A stretch of DNA of 64,000 nucleotides from NCBI RefSeq assembly GCF_001021555.1, contig NZ_LDCP01000002.1, positions 186,001-250,000 of the forward strand, given 5' to 3'. Numbering within the stretch: position 1 is the first letter of the stretch; the number at the start of each line of letters is the position of its first letter. This DNA comes from Aurantiacibacter marinus. GTDB taxonomy: Bacteria; Pseudomonadota; Alphaproteobacteria; Sphingomonadales; Sphingomonadaceae. Under the pieces are notes generated by a model. That model worked only from the letters and a program-made list of their open reading frames with translations. It was not told the DNA's origin and ran no database searches. Of this stretch, positions 1-8,985 are shown piece after piece. A program made the position numbers and the translations under genes.

Positions 1-1
1 T

Positions 2-1402
2 ATCGCCGCTCCCATCGCTCCCGCCACCGCGCAGGATGACCCCGCCGCTCCCGTTTCGCAGGAGCGATTGCAGTCCAATGTCGAGACAATGATCTCCTTC
101 GGTACGCGCCACACGCTTTCCAGCTACGACGATCCGGAGCGCGGTATTGGTGCTGCTCTCAATTGGGGCAGGGCAGAATTTGACGAGGCCAGCGTTGCGT
201 GCGGCGATTGCCTTGAAACGCTATTCGTAGAGGATATGCGAAGCGGCAGGCGTATTCCGGAGCCTGTGCTGATCCGTAACGCTTTAGCGATCCAGTGGGG
301 CAGCGAACGGCCCAATGAAGTCGTCATTATCCAGGGCCACATCGACAGCCGCGGATCTGACGTCATGGACGCAGATGTTGAAGCCCCCGGCGCGAATGAC
401 AACGCCAGCGGCAGCGCGCTGGTACTGGAAGCTGCGCGAGCACTCAGCCAGCGACAATATCCCACCACCATTATCTACGCGCTTCTCTCTGGCGAGGAAC
501 AGGGCCTGTACGGCGGCAACGTGTTGGCCGATTATGTGACCTCGCAGGGCTGGACGGTGAAGGCCGTGCTCAACAATGATGTTGTCGGCGGATCATGCGG
601 GTCGGACGGTGTGTGCGATGCCGATCATGTACGCGTATTCTCAGAAGGCGTGCGCGCCGATGCTGACGACGCAACCCGCGCCGCAATGCGCAGCCGCGGC
701 GGGGCGAATGATTCGCCAAGCCGCAACCTTTCGCGTTTTCTGGATACACTGGCAGAGCGGACCGAAGGCGGGCTGGATGTTCGCCAGACATGGCGAAGCG
801 ACCGTATGGGGCGCGGTGGTGACCATTTGCCATTCCTGGATCGTGGCTATCCAGCCATCCGCCTGTCGGTCGCCATCGAGGATTACGACCACCAGCATCA
901 GGACCTGCGGGTCGAAGACGGCGTGACCTATGGCGACACTGCCGACGAGATGGATTTTCCATATCTCGCGCAGGTGACACGCCTGAACGTGCGCGCTGCA
1001 GATGTGCTGGCGCGTGCACCGATGCCACCGGTTGTGACAGCCGCAGGTGCGGTGCGGACATCGACCTTGTTGCAATGGGATAGCGCCCCTGATGTTGCAG
1101 CTTATCGCATATATCGACGCCGGACTGATGAAGCTTATTGGGGCAACGAACCGGTTCTTACCGTCGACACGGGAACAGAAGCCATGGATGAGTACCGGAC
1201 GTCAGGCAGCGCGTCGGTTGAATCCGATGCGACAGTGATCCTCACCAGTGATGAAGGTTTGTCGGTTGAACTGGTAGCGCAGCGAGGCGATGACTGGATA
1301 TTCGGCGTTAGCTCAGTAGCGTCGGATGGTTCCGAAAGCCCGGTGTCCAGCGCAGTCCCCGGCGGGGGTTTCTATCCGCTGCCCATCGACACAGAGGACT
1401 AA
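2..1402 (+). CDS. M28 family metallopeptidase, 5'-truncated by window edge
   Basis: The reading frame is open to the left edge, and the first visible residues (IAAPIAPATAQ) look like the end of a signal peptide, so the true start lies outside the window. The zinc-aminopeptidase core shows GHIDS (H-x-D), GANDNASG (bridging Asp), SGEEQGLYG (catalytic Glu pair), NNDVVGG and a late GGDHLPFLDRGYPA His, in the M28 order. About 120 residues follow, resembling a fibronectin III-like beta domain (VLQWDSAPDVAAYRIYRR type), a common C-terminal addition in secreted M28 enzymes. It probably cleaves N-terminal residues from peptides in the periplasm or outside the cell. It ends 18 bases before rnr on the same strand. 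The family call is firm; the substrate is unknown. Confidence 0.9.
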   Translation: MAAPIAPATAQDDPAAPVSQERLQSNVETMISFGTRHTLSSYDDPERGIGAALNWGRAEFDEASVACGDCLETLFVEDMRSGRRIPEPVLIRNALAIQWGSERPNEVVIIQGHIDSRGSDVMDADVEAPGANDNASGSALVLEAARALSQRQYPTTIIYALLSGEEQGLYGGNVLADYVTSQGWTVKAVLNNDVVGGSCGSDGVCDADHVRVFSEGVRADADDATRAAMRSRGGANDSPSRNLSRFLDTLAERTEGGLDVRQTWRSDRMGRGGDHLPFLDRGYPAIRLSVAIEDYDHQHQDLRVEDGVTYGDTADEMDFPYLAQVTRLNVRAADVLARAPMPPVVTAAGAVRTSTLLQWDSAPDVAAYRIYRRRTDEAYWGNEPVLTVDTGTEAMDEYRTSGSASVESDATVILTSDEGLSVELVAQRGDDWIFGVSSVASDGSESPVSSAVPGGGFYPLPIDTED

Positions 1403-1420
1403 GCCCCCATATAGCGGGCC

Positions 1421-3724
1421 ATGCAGAAACGTCCCAATACCCGCAAATTCCAAGGTCTTCCCAGCAAGGACCAGATTCTGGAGTTCATCAAGAACGCCGA
1501 TGGCCCTGCTGGCAAGCGCGAGATTTCCAAACATTTCCGCCTGAAAGGGCAGGAAAAGATCGCGCTCAAGGCGCGGCTTAAAGACATGGCCGAGGAAGGC
1601 CTGATCGATGGCCGCAAAACTGCGTTTCACCGGATGGGTGGCGTGCCCAAAGTCACCGTCCTGCGCATTGTCGAGATCGACGAGGGCGAACCCGTCGCCG
1701 TTCCCGAAAGTTGGCAGCCCGATGATGGCGCCGCGCCGCCGCGCTTGCGCGTGATCGAACGCAAGAAGCAGGCAGCTCTCCGAGTGGGCGATCGCATCCT
1801 TGCGCGCACTGAAGAGGCCGGGAAGGGCTTCATCGCGCACCCGATGAAGAAGCTGCCCAATGAAGAGGGCGCAATGCTGGGCGTGATCGAGATCGACAAG
1901 GGTGGCCAGGCATGGCTTGCGCCCGTCGACAAGAAGATCCGCACGTCCACCAAAGTCAGCGACAAAGGCGGGGCAGAGGCCGGCCAACTGGTGCTTGCCG
2001 AACCTGCCGGTCGCGGGCGCAATGCCAGCGCGAAAGTGATAGAGGTGCTGGGCGATCCGCTCGCGCCGAAAAGTTACAGCCTCATCGCCATCCACAAATT
2101 CGGCATCCCGCACACTTTCCCTCAGGACGTGCTGGACGAGGCTGAACTGGCCGCGAAACTGCCGCTGCACGAAGAGAAACGTGAAGATCTTCGCCATTTG
2201 CCCATCGTCGCTATCGACCCCGCCGATGCGCGCGACCATGATGACGCGATCTGGGCCGAGCCGGACGGGAAGGGCGGCTTCAAGGCTCTCGTCGCGATTG
2301 CCGATGTGTCTTACTATGTGCGTCCCGGAAGCAGGCTTGACCGGGAGGCCCGCAAGCGCGGCAACTCCGTTTACTTCCCCGACCGCGTCGTGCCGATGCT
2401 TCCTGAAGTGCTGTCCGCAGATGTCTGTTCCTTACGCGAAGGCGAAGACCGAGCGGCGATGGCCTGCCACTTCACTATCAATGAAAAGGGCCAGATCAGC
2501 AACTGGCGCTTCACCCGCGCTATCGTGCGGATTGCGGAAACGGTGGCCTATGAAGTCGCCCAGCAGCGTATTGACGAGGAAACCGCTGGCGATAATCTGA
2601 AAAACCTCTGGGCCGCATGGAAGCTGCTTGCCTCCGCCCGCGCCGACCGCGACCCGCTCGATCTTGATCTGCCCGAACGCCGCGTTGTGCTGAACGAAGC
2701 AGGGCAAATCGAGGAAATCGCGGTCCGCGAACGGCTGGATGCACACCGGGTGGTGGAAGACTTCATGATCTCCGCCAATGTCGCGGCGGCAAAGGCGCTG
2801 GAAAGCAAGGTCCAGCCCGTTGTGTACCGCATCCACGAACCGCCTTCCCGCGAAAAACTGATTGCCTTGCGAGAGTATTTCGATGCCATCGGAAAGAACC
2901 TCGCACTGGGGCAGGTCATCACCCCCGGCCTGTTCAACCGTATGCTGAAGGATATCGCCGATCCGTCTGAAAAGGCGTTGATAATGGAGGCTGTTCTGCG
3001 CAGCCAAACGCAGGCTTACTACGGGCCCCAGAATGCCGGCCATTTTGGCCTCGCACTCGGTTCGTACGCGCATTTCACATCGCCAATCCGCCGCTATGCC
3101 GATCTGCTTGTCCACCGCGCACTGGTGGATGGCTTCGGGCTGGAACTGCCCGCGCCCAAGGGAGCTATTCCCGATTCCAGCGGCCTTGCCGACCGTGACC
3201 GAGACGATTTGAGCAAGATCACAGATGTCATAAGCGTCACTGAACGGCGCGCAATGGAGGCAGAGCGCGACACAGTCGACCGCTATGTCGCCGCATGGCT
3301 TTCCGCTCGCGTCGGCGAAGTTTTCCCTACGCGTATCACCGGGGTGCAAAGCTTCGGTTTCTTCGCCACCATCGTAGGTCTGGGCGGAGATGGGCTTGTG
3401 CCAATCTCCACGCTTGGCCGGGAATATTTCCGCCATGACGACGCTGCCCGCGCACTGATCGGTAGCGATAGCGGCACGAAGTTTGCGGTTGGCGATACGC
3501 TGGACCTGCGGTTGGGGGAGGCCAATCCACTGACCGGAGCGCTGAAGTTTGAGCTGCCCGATGGCGATGGCGGCCAGAAGGTGCAGCCGCGCGGAGATCG
3601 CCCAGCGCCGCGAAAGGACCGTTCGTTCAAGAATGGCCCCCGGAAAGACAAACAAGGCAAGCATCAGGTCGGCCCGCGTGGACGCCCTGGCAACATACGA
3701 CATCAGGGTCGCAAGAAGAAATGA
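1421..3724 (+). CDS. rnr: Ribonuclease R
   Basis: A 767-residue 3'-5' exoribonuclease that degrades structured RNA processively. An N-terminal winged-helix and cold-shock-type region (residues about 1-230) precedes the RNB catalytic domain, which opens with IDPADARDHDDAIW (the metal-binding aspartates) and continues to about residue 590 with the HFTSPIRRYADLLVHR motif. An S1 RNA-binding domain follows (about 630-715, VGEVFPTRITGVQSFGFF). The tail is strongly basic (KDRSFKNGPRKDKQGKHQ, then RKKK), which in this family helps RNA binding. Length and order fit alphaproteobacterial RNase R. The ATG at 1421 is the first in frame after the upstream stop. Confidence 0.96.
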   Translation: MQKRPNTRKFQGLPSKDQILEFIKNADGPAGKREISKHFRLKGQEKIALKARLKDMAEEGLIDGRKTAFHRMGGVPKVTVLRIVEIDEGEPVAVPESWQPDDGAAPPRLRVIERKKQAALRVGDRILARTEEAGKGFIAHPMKKLPNEEGAMLGVIEIDKGGQAWLAPVDKKIRTSTKVSDKGGAEAGQLVLAEPAGRGRNASAKVIEVLGDPLAPKSYSLIAIHKFGIPHTFPQDVLDEAELAAKLPLHEEKREDLRHLPIVAIDPADARDHDDAIWAEPDGKGGFKALVAIADVSYYVRPGSRLDREARKRGNSVYFPDRVVPMLPEVLSADVCSLREGEDRAAMACHFTINEKGQISNWRFTRAIVRIAETVAYEVAQQRIDEETAGDNLKNLWAAWKLLASARADRDPLDLDLPERRVVLNEAGQIEEIAVRERLDAHRVVEDFMISANVAAAKALESKVQPVVYRIHEPPSREKLIALREYFDAIGKNLALGQVITPGLFNRMLKDIADPSEKALIMEAVLRSQTQAYYGPQNAGHFGLALGSYAHFTSPIRRYADLLVHRALVDGFGLELPAPKGAIPDSSGLADRDRDDLSKITDVISVTERRAMEAERDTVDRYVAAWLSARVGEVFPTRITGVQSFGFFATIVGLGGDGLVPISTLGREYFRHDDAARALIGSDSGTKFAVGDTLDLRLGEANPLTGALKFELPDGDGGQKVQPRGDRPAPRKDRSFKNGPRKDKQGKHQVGPRGRPGNIRHQGRKKK

Positions 3725-3772
3725 CGGAACGCCTTGCCCTGCCAATCCATTGGTTGGGAAAGGAGAATTTAC

Positions 3773-4288
3773 ATGTTAACCCCCGGCCAACCGGTTCCCG
3801 ATCTTGAGCTTCCGCTGACCATAGATGCCCGTTTTCACCTGTCCAGGCAGGAACCTGAAAACTACACCATGCTGGTGTTCTACCGCGGCAAACATTGCCC
3901 GGTTTGCAAACGCTATCTGGAAGAAATTGGCGGTCGGCTGGAGGATTTCACTTCCCGCGGTGTCAATGCATTCGCGATTTCGATGGATAGCGAAGACCGC
4001 GCGATGGTCGTCGATTCCGATTGGGAAACGCATGACTTGCCGCTGGTACATAGCTTGACCGAAGATCAGGCCCGGCAATGGGGCCTGTATATTTCCGGCA
4101 AACGCGAAGGCAGCGAAGAGCCGAAGATTTTTTCGGAGCCTGCGCTGTTTCTGGTGAAGCCAAACATGTCGCTGCATTTTTCGGTCGTGCAAAGCGCACC
4201 GTTCACACGCCCGCCGCTGGACGAGCTGCTGCAAGGCATCGATTACACGCTGGATAATGATTATCCGACGCGCGGAACGCTCACCTGA
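3773..4288 (+). CDS. Peroxiredoxin-like AhpC/TSA family protein
   Basis: A 171-residue thioredoxin-fold protein beginning MLTPGQPVPDLELP, typical of AhpC/TSA proteins. The active-site region is FYRGKHCPVCKRYLEEI: a CxxC arrangement where classical peroxiredoxins have one peroxidatic Cys in PxxxTxxC, so this is the redoxin-like branch rather than typical 2-Cys AhpC. It probably reduces peroxides or acts as a thiol oxidoreductase in the cytoplasm; no signal peptide is seen. The start was moved from an in-frame ATG at 3734 to the ATG at 3773, because AGGAGA at 3761-3766 is well placed and homology begins there. It is followed three bases later by the convergent stress protein gene. Confidence 0.85.
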   Translation: MLTPGQPVPDLELPLTIDARFHLSRQEPENYTMLVFYRGKHCPVCKRYLEEIGGRLEDFTSRGVNAFAISMDSEDRAMVVDSDWETHDLPLVHSLTEDQARQWGLYISGKREGSEEPKIFSEPALFLVKPNMSLHFSVVQSAPFTRPPLDELLQGIDYTLDNDYPTRGTLT

Positions 4289-4291
4289 CTG

Positions 4292-4744
4292 TCAACTCAG
4301 GCGATCGACTTCCTCGTTCGACAGACCGCCCGGAATGACAAACAACGGGCAGCTCAGGGCACCTGCATGCGCAGAAAAGTGCGATACCAGTGGTCCCGGT
4401 GCACCCTCCGGGGCCGCTCCCAGCACGAGAGCGGCAACTTCCGGGTGCTCTTTCAGATAATCGGAAATGACGTCCTTGCCGTCTCCGACGCGGACCGCGA
4501 TTTGCGGCATCTTTCCGCTTTCATAGGCTAGTTCGCCAGCGGCAGAATTGGCCAGTACTTCGGCACGGTCACGCGCCTCTTCCTCGATTGTCGCTTGAAT
4601 ACCACCAAAGGCGCTGAAGGCCTGCCGCGGCACAAGGGCGAGCAGATGCACCATGCCGCCGGTTTTCGCCGCACGGCGCGATGCGAAGCGCAGCGCCACA
4701 TGCGCCTCTTCGGTTTCGTCAACGATGACCAGATAAACGCGCAT
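4292..4744 (-). CDS. Universal stress protein (UspA family)
   Basis: 150 residues with the UspA alpha/beta fold: MRVYLVIVDETEEAHVALRFA at the N terminus, and a C-terminal EVAALVLGAAPEG..GPLVSHF..CPLFVIPGG. The last part is a degenerate form of the ATP-binding G-2x-G-9x-G(S/T) motif (here G..APEGAPG), so nucleotide binding is uncertain. The frame stays open 47 codons further upstream, but family similarity starts at the ATG at 4742-4744, preceded by GGGGA. Usp proteins are cytoplasmic and associated with stress survival. It is convergent with the peroxiredoxin-like gene and divergent from the E2 gene. Confidence 0.85.
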   Translation of the reverse strand: MRVYLVIVDETEEAHVALRFASRRAAKTGGMVHLLALVPRQAFSAFGGIQATIEEEARDRAEVLANSAAGELAYESGKMPQIAVRVGDGKDVISDYLKEHPEVAALVLGAAPEGAPGPLVSHFSAHAGALSCPLFVIPGGLSNEEVDRLS

Positions 4745-4887
4745 TCGTATTTCCCCGTCCCAAGCCTTGGGTATCCAGCCATTTGGCTTCATACGCAAGA
4801 TGCCTTGCCCCAGCGGCGCAAATTGGCCAAGAACGCCAGCAGAAATAATAGCAGACCAGCTAGCAGATAAGGGAGCCTGCTTCACCC

Positions 4888-6168
4888 ATGCCGATTGCCA
4901 TCAAGATGCCCGCACTTTCACCCACGATGGAGGAGGGCACCCTCGCCAAATGGCTTGTGAAGGTTGGGGACAGTGTTTCCGCCGGTGACATCATGGCCGA
5001 GATCGAGACCGACAAGGCTACGATGGAATTCGAAGCTGTGGATGAAGGCGTGATTGCGCACATCCAGGTCGATGAAGGCACCGAAGGGGTGGCTGTTGGC
5101 ACGGTAATCGCAACTCTGGCCGAAGAGGGCGAAGATGCTGGCAGCGTGGCTCCGGTTGGCGATGGCGCTTCCGCCGCGCCTGCTGCGGCTGCTGCTGAGG
5201 AAGCGCCATCTGCTGCGACCGCACCATCTGCGCCAACGCCTGCACCTACACCTGCGGCATCCCCGGGCAATCGCGTGATCGCATCCCCATTGGCAAAGCG
5301 CATTGCCGAACAGAAAGGTATCGACCTTGCCGGCGTGACAGGCTCCGGCCCCAATGGCCGCATTGTGAAGGCCGATGTGGACAGCGCGAAACCAGCTGCC
5401 GCTGCTTCCGCCAGCACCGCCGCTCCTGCCGCTGCTCCGGCCCCTGCTGCCGCACCGGTCGAAGCACAAGATTTCGGCATCCCGCACGAGGTCGAGAAGC
5501 TTTCCGGCATGCGCAAAACCATCGCGCGCCGCCTGACCGAATCCAAACAGACCGTTCCGCACATCTACCTCACGGTCGATATCCGCCTCGATGCACTGCT
5601 CAAACTGCGCGGCGAATTGAACGCTGCGCTGGAATCGCAGGGCGTAAAGCTCTCGGTCAATGATCTGATGATCAAGGCGCTGGGCAAATCACTGGAAGCC
5701 GTGCCTGCCTGCAATGTGCAGTTCGCTGGCGATTCCATGCTGAAGTTCAGCCGCGCCGATGTGTCGGTTGCTGTCAGCATTCCCAATGGCCTTATCACCC
5801 CCATCATCACCGATGCGGGCAGCAAGGCGATCAGCAAGATTTCGACCGAGATGAAAGACCTGGCCACGCGTGCCAAGGACGGCAAACTCGCGCCTGAGGA
5901 ATATCAAGGCGGCACCGCCAGCCTTTCCAACATGGGCATGTTCGGCATCAAGCAGTTCGAAGCGGTCATCAACCCGCCGCAGGGCATGATCATGGCCATC
6001 GGCGCGGGCGACAAGCGCCCTTATGTCGTCGATGACAGCTTGCAAATCGCATCCGTGATGAGCGCCACCGGCAGCTTCGACCACCGCGCCATCGACGGCG
6101 CAGACGGCGCGCAGCTAATGAAAGCCTTCAAGGAAATGATCGAGGCACCGCTGGGGCTGGTGGCATAG
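4888..6168 (+). CDS. pdhC: Dihydrolipoyllysine acetyltransferase, pyruvate dehydrogenase E2
   Basis: The E2 core of pyruvate dehydrogenase (426 residues) carries acetyl groups from E1 to CoA. The order is: one lipoyl domain (1-80) with the lipoylated lysine in ETDKATMEF; an Ala/Pro-rich linker; a peripheral-subunit-binding domain (about 128-165, [25 protein letters not shown]); a second Ala/Pro linker; then the catalytic domain with [15 protein letters not shown], which contains the active-site HRxxDG. E1 subunits are not in the window. The lipoyl group would be supplied by LipA (also here) and reoxidised by LpdA, two genes downstream. Confidence 0.96.
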   Translation: MPIAIKMPALSPTMEEGTLAKWLVKVGDSVSAGDIMAEIETDKATMEFEAVDEGVIAHIQVDEGTEGVAVGTVIATLAEEGEDAGSVAPVGDGASAAPAAAAAEEAPSAATAPSAPTPAPTPAASPGNRVIASPLAKRIAEQKGIDLAGVTGSGPNGRIVKADVDSAKPAAAASASTAAPAAAPAPAAAPVEAQDFGIPHEVEKLSGMRKTIARRLTESKQTVPHIYLTVDIRLDALLKLRGELNAALESQGVKLSVNDLMIKALGKSLEAVPACNVQFAGDSMLKFSRADVSVAVSIPNGLITPIITDAGSKAISKISTEMKDLATRAKDGKLAPEEYQGGTASLSNMGMFGIKQFEAVINPPQGMIMAIGAGDKRPYVVDDSLQIASVMSATGSFDHRAIDGADGAQLMKAFKEMIEAPLGLVA

Positions 6169-6176
6169 GCACCGTT

Positions 6177-6542
6177 GTGTCGCGTGACCCCGCCATGCGC
6201 ACAGTCGCCATGCCCGCCGATGCCAATGCATATGGCGACATCTTCGGCGGCTGGCTGATGAGCCTGATGGACTCCGGCGCGGGTCTTGTCGCGGCCCGCA
6301 GGGCAAAGGGCAGGGCGGTTACCGTTGCAATGGACGGCGTCGAGTTTCACAAGCCAGTGAAGGTGGGGGACGAAGTCTCCGTCTATGCCGAGATCACCCA
6401 TGTCGGGCGCACCAGCATGGTGATCGCCACGGATGCATACCGGCGGGAACGTCATTCTGAAGAGGACGAAATCGTCACCTCGGCCAAATTCACATTCGTT
6501 GCGATCGATGACGCGGGCAAGCCGCGGGCGGTTGATATCTAG
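6177..6542 (+). CDS. Acyl-CoA thioesterase, hotdog fold (YciA-like)
   Basis: A 121-residue single hotdog-domain thioesterase hydrolysing acyl-CoA esters. ANAYGDIFGGWLMSLMDSGAG is the N-terminal active-site segment of the YciA/acyl-CoA hydrolase branch (N-x-x-G-x-x-F-G-G), followed by VEFHKPVKVGDEVSVYAEI. GTG at 6177 lies 8 bases after the E2 stop and is taken as the start; ATG at 6195 (MRTVAMP) is an alternative. It sits between E2 and lpdA and could adjust acetyl- or acyl-CoA levels, but that link is inferred only from position. Confidence 0.87.
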   Translation: MSRDPAMRTVAMPADANAYGDIFGGWLMSLMDSGAGLVAARRAKGRAVTVAMDGVEFHKPVKVGDEVSVYAEITHVGRTSMVIATDAYRRERHSEEDEIVTSAKFTFVAIDDAGKPRAVDI

Positions 6543-6563
6543 GATACACGTAATAAACCTGCG

Positions 6564-6591
6564 CACCCTTCAACAGGCTCAGGGTGAGCGG
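6564..6591. repeat. Sphingomonad-type intergenic repeat copy
   Basis: CACCCTT followed by CAACAGGCTC and AGGGTGAGCGG, in the gap before lpdA. CACCCT (6564-6569) and AGGGTG (6581-6586) form a perfect six-base inverted repeat around 11 bases. From memory this matches a dispersed element (CCTTCGACAGGCTCAGGGTGAGCGG type) frequent between genes in Sphingomonadales. It is the only copy I found in the window, so its repeat status rests on recall and needs a genome search. Confidence 0.55.
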
Positions 6592-6611
6592 AATACAGTT
6601 GGAGTACCAAA

Positions 6612-8027
6612 ATGGCAGACAGCAATTACGACGTCATCGTTCTCGGTTCCGGCCCCGGCGGCTATGTTGCGGCGATCCGCTGCGCGCAGCTTGGCCTGAA
6701 AACCGCCATTGTCGAACGTGAAAACCTCGGCGGGATCTGCCTCAACTGGGGCTGTATCCCGACAAAGGCGCTGCTGCGTTCTGCTGAAATCCTGCATTAC
6801 GCGCAGCACGCCGCAGATTACGGCCTGAAAATCGCAGGCACGATCGAGGCCGATCTGGAAGCTGTCGTGAAGCGCAGCCGCGGCGTTGCCAAGCAGCTTA
6901 GCTCTGGCATCGCGCACCTGATGAAGAAGAACAAGATAACGGTACACATGGGGGAGGGCACGCTGACCGGCCCGACCAGCCTTTCCGTGAAAGGCGACAA
7001 GGGTGAGGAAAAGCTCACCGCGAAACATGTGATCGTCGCCACCGGAGCGCGCGCCCGCGACCTGCCGTTCGCGAAAGCAGACGGCAAGCGCGTATGGACT
7101 TACCGCACCGCCATGACACCTCCGGAAATGCCGAAGAAACTTCTGGTCATCGGCAGCGGCGCAATCGGTATTGAATTTGCCAGCTTCTACAATGACATGG
7201 GCGTCGATGTTACCGTGGTCGAAATGCTCGACCGGGTGGTTCCGGTGGAAGACAAGGACGTGTCCGCCTTCCTTGAAAAAAGCCTGACCAAGCAGGGCAT
7301 CACAATCATGACCGGCGCTGGTGTTGATGACATCAAGGTGACCGACAAGGGCGTGACTGCCAAGATCAAGGCCAAGGATGGCAAGGTCGAAACCAGCGAA
7401 TTCTCCCACTGCATCACCGCCATCGGCATCATGCCCAACACCGAGAATATCGGCGCGGACAAGCTGGTGGAAATGGACCGCGGCTTCATCCAGATCGATC
7501 CCTATGGCCGCACGAAGTCCAAGGGCCTTTGGGCGATTGGCGATTGCACCCCCGGCCCTTGGCTGGCGCACAAGGCAAGCCATGAAGGCGTTACCTGTGC
7601 CGAAGCCATCGCGCAGGAAATGGGCAACAAGGATGTGCACCCCCACCCGCTCAACCGCGATGCGATCCCCGGCTGCACCTACTGCCACCCGCAAATCGCC
7701 AGCGTCGGCATGACCGAGGCCAAGGCGAAGGAAGCGGGCCATGAGGTAAAGGTCGGCATGTTCCCGTTCATTGGCAACGGCAAGGCCATCGCTCTTGGCG
7801 AGGCCGAGGGCTTCACCAAGACCGTGTTCGACGCCAAAACCGGCGAATTGCTGGGCGCGCATATGATCGGCGCAGAAGTGACCGAGATGATCCAGGGCTA
7901 CACCATCGGCAAAACGCTGGAGACGACCGAGGCGGAGCTGATGGGCACGGTATTCCCGCATCCGACCATCTCGGAATCGATGCACGAGAGCGTTCTGGCC
8001 GCATACGGCCGCGCCTTGCATATCTGA
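6612..8027 (+). CDS. lpdA: Dihydrolipoyl dehydrogenase
   Basis: The 471-residue FAD flavoprotein (E3) reoxidises dihydrolipoamide of 2-oxo acid dehydrogenases using NAD+. It has an N-terminal FAD site VIVLGSGPGGYVAAI, the redox-active disulfide GGICLNWGCIPTKAL (CX4C), an NAD-binding VIGSGAIGIEFASF, AIGDCTPGPWLAHKA at the second FAD contact, and the C-terminal dimer-interface HPTISESMHE, whose His-Glu pair is the acid-base catalyst. Length is typical. Its placement near the E2 gene indicates service to pyruvate dehydrogenase, though one Lpd usually serves several complexes. Confidence 0.97.
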   Translation: MADSNYDVIVLGSGPGGYVAAIRCAQLGLKTAIVERENLGGICLNWGCIPTKALLRSAEILHYAQHAADYGLKIAGTIEADLEAVVKRSRGVAKQLSSGIAHLMKKNKITVHMGEGTLTGPTSLSVKGDKGEEKLTAKHVIVATGARARDLPFAKADGKRVWTYRTAMTPPEMPKKLLVIGSGAIGIEFASFYNDMGVDVTVVEMLDRVVPVEDKDVSAFLEKSLTKQGITIMTGAGVDDIKVTDKGVTAKIKAKDGKVETSEFSHCITAIGIMPNTENIGADKLVEMDRGFIQIDPYGRTKSKGLWAIGDCTPGPWLAHKASHEGVTCAEAIAQEMGNKDVHPHPLNRDAIPGCTYCHPQIASVGMTEAKAKEAGHEVKVGMFPFIGNGKAIALGEAEGFTKTVFDAKTGELLGAHMIGAEVTEMIQGYTIGKTLETTEAELMGTVFPHPTISESMHESVLAAYGRALHI

Positions 8028-8043
8028 TCCCGTGGCCAAATAG

Positions 8044-8985
8044 ATGGAAGGCAAGGGCACCCACAGCTACATCCCTGATCCGCGCAATGCAGGCATAATG
8101 ATCGACGTAAACGGCACGCATTTCCCGCGTGACGAGGCGAAGGTCAGCGTGTTTGATAGCGGCTTCATGTTGGGCGACGGGGTATGGGAAGGCCTGCGAC
8201 TTCATCAGGGTCGGCTTGCATTTCTGGACCGGCACTTCGACCGGCTCTGGCGCGGGGCAAAGACCATTGCGATGGACCTTGGTGTTTCGCGTGAGGAGCT
8301 GGAGCGGCGGCTTTACGCCGTGCTCGATGCCAATGGCATGACGGAAGATGGCGCGCATGTGCGGCTGATGGTGACGCGCGGTGTGCGCTCCACGCCCTAT
8401 CAGGACCCGCGCGTGGTGATCTCTCCTGCTACCATCGTGATCATTCCCGAGTGGAAGGAACCTGCACCCGAAACTGCGACGCGGATGCTCGATCTGTTTA
8501 CCGTCCACGTACGGCGCGGATATCCCGATGTGCAGGATCCGATGCTTAACAGCCATTCCAAGCTCAATTGCATAACCGCTTGTATTCAGGCGACTCAGGC
8601 AGGCGCGGACGAGGCGCTGATGCTGGATCCGCACGGCTTTGTCGCTACCTGCAATTCCACCCATTTCTTCATCGCGAGAGATGGCGAAATCTGGACCTCC
8701 ACCGGTGATTATTGTCTTGATGGTATCACGCGAGGTGCCGTGATCGAGGCTGCACGCGGAGCCGGTATCACGGTCCGCGAACGCAATTTCTCGCTCACCC
8801 ACGTGTACGGAGCGGACGAAGCTTTTACCACCGGCACCTTTGCTGGCGTCGCGCCGGTCGGAACGGTTGATGGGCGGCTGCTCGGGACCGAGCGCGGCCC
8901 GATGGTGGAGCGATTGCAGCGCCTCTACCTCGAATTGCTCGCCAATGATGTGAAGGGCAGGGCACGGCCCCAAGAGAAGGCATGA
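8044..8985 (+). CDS. Class IV PLP-dependent aminotransferase
   Basis: A 313-residue fold-type IV PLP enzyme of the branched-chain/D-amino-acid aminotransferase/aminodeoxychorismate lyase superfamily. Visible features are VFDSGFMLGDGVWEGLR near the N terminus, the PLP lysine in LNSHSKLNCI, a glycine-rich phosphate-binding region CLDGITRGAVIE, and EAFTTGTFAGVAPV. The substrate cannot be fixed; the ilvE branch is most likely, but D-alanine aminotransferase or a specialised enzyme is possible. Its stop overlaps the next gene by ATGA (8982-8985), implying translational coupling with the sulfotransferase-like protein. Confidence 0.88.
   Translation: MEGKGTHSYIPDPRNAGIMIDVNGTHFPRDEAKVSVFDSGFMLGDGVWEGLRLHQGRLAFLDRHFDRLWRGAKTIAMDLGVSREELERRLYAVLDANGMTEDGAHVRLMVTRGVRSTPYQDPRVVISPATIVIIPEWKEPAPETATRMLDLFTVHVRRGYPDVQDPMLNSHSKLNCITACIQATQAGADEALMLDPHGFVATCNSTHFFIARDGEIWTSTGDYCLDGITRGAVIEAARGAGITVRERNFSLTHVYGADEAFTTGTFAGVAPVGTVDGRLLGTERGPMVERLQRLYLELLANDVKGRARPQEKA

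Noticed and set aside
3726-3755. Possible EcfG promoter before the peroxiredoxin-like gene
   Set aside because: GGAAC and GGTT are present but 21 bases apart, outside the 16-17 allowed.
6579-8060. 493-codon minus-strand open frame over lpdA
   Set aside because: The plus strand encodes intact dihydrolipoyl dehydrogenase; the antisense frame lacks recognisable motifs. Long antisense frames are expected in GC-rich codon usage.
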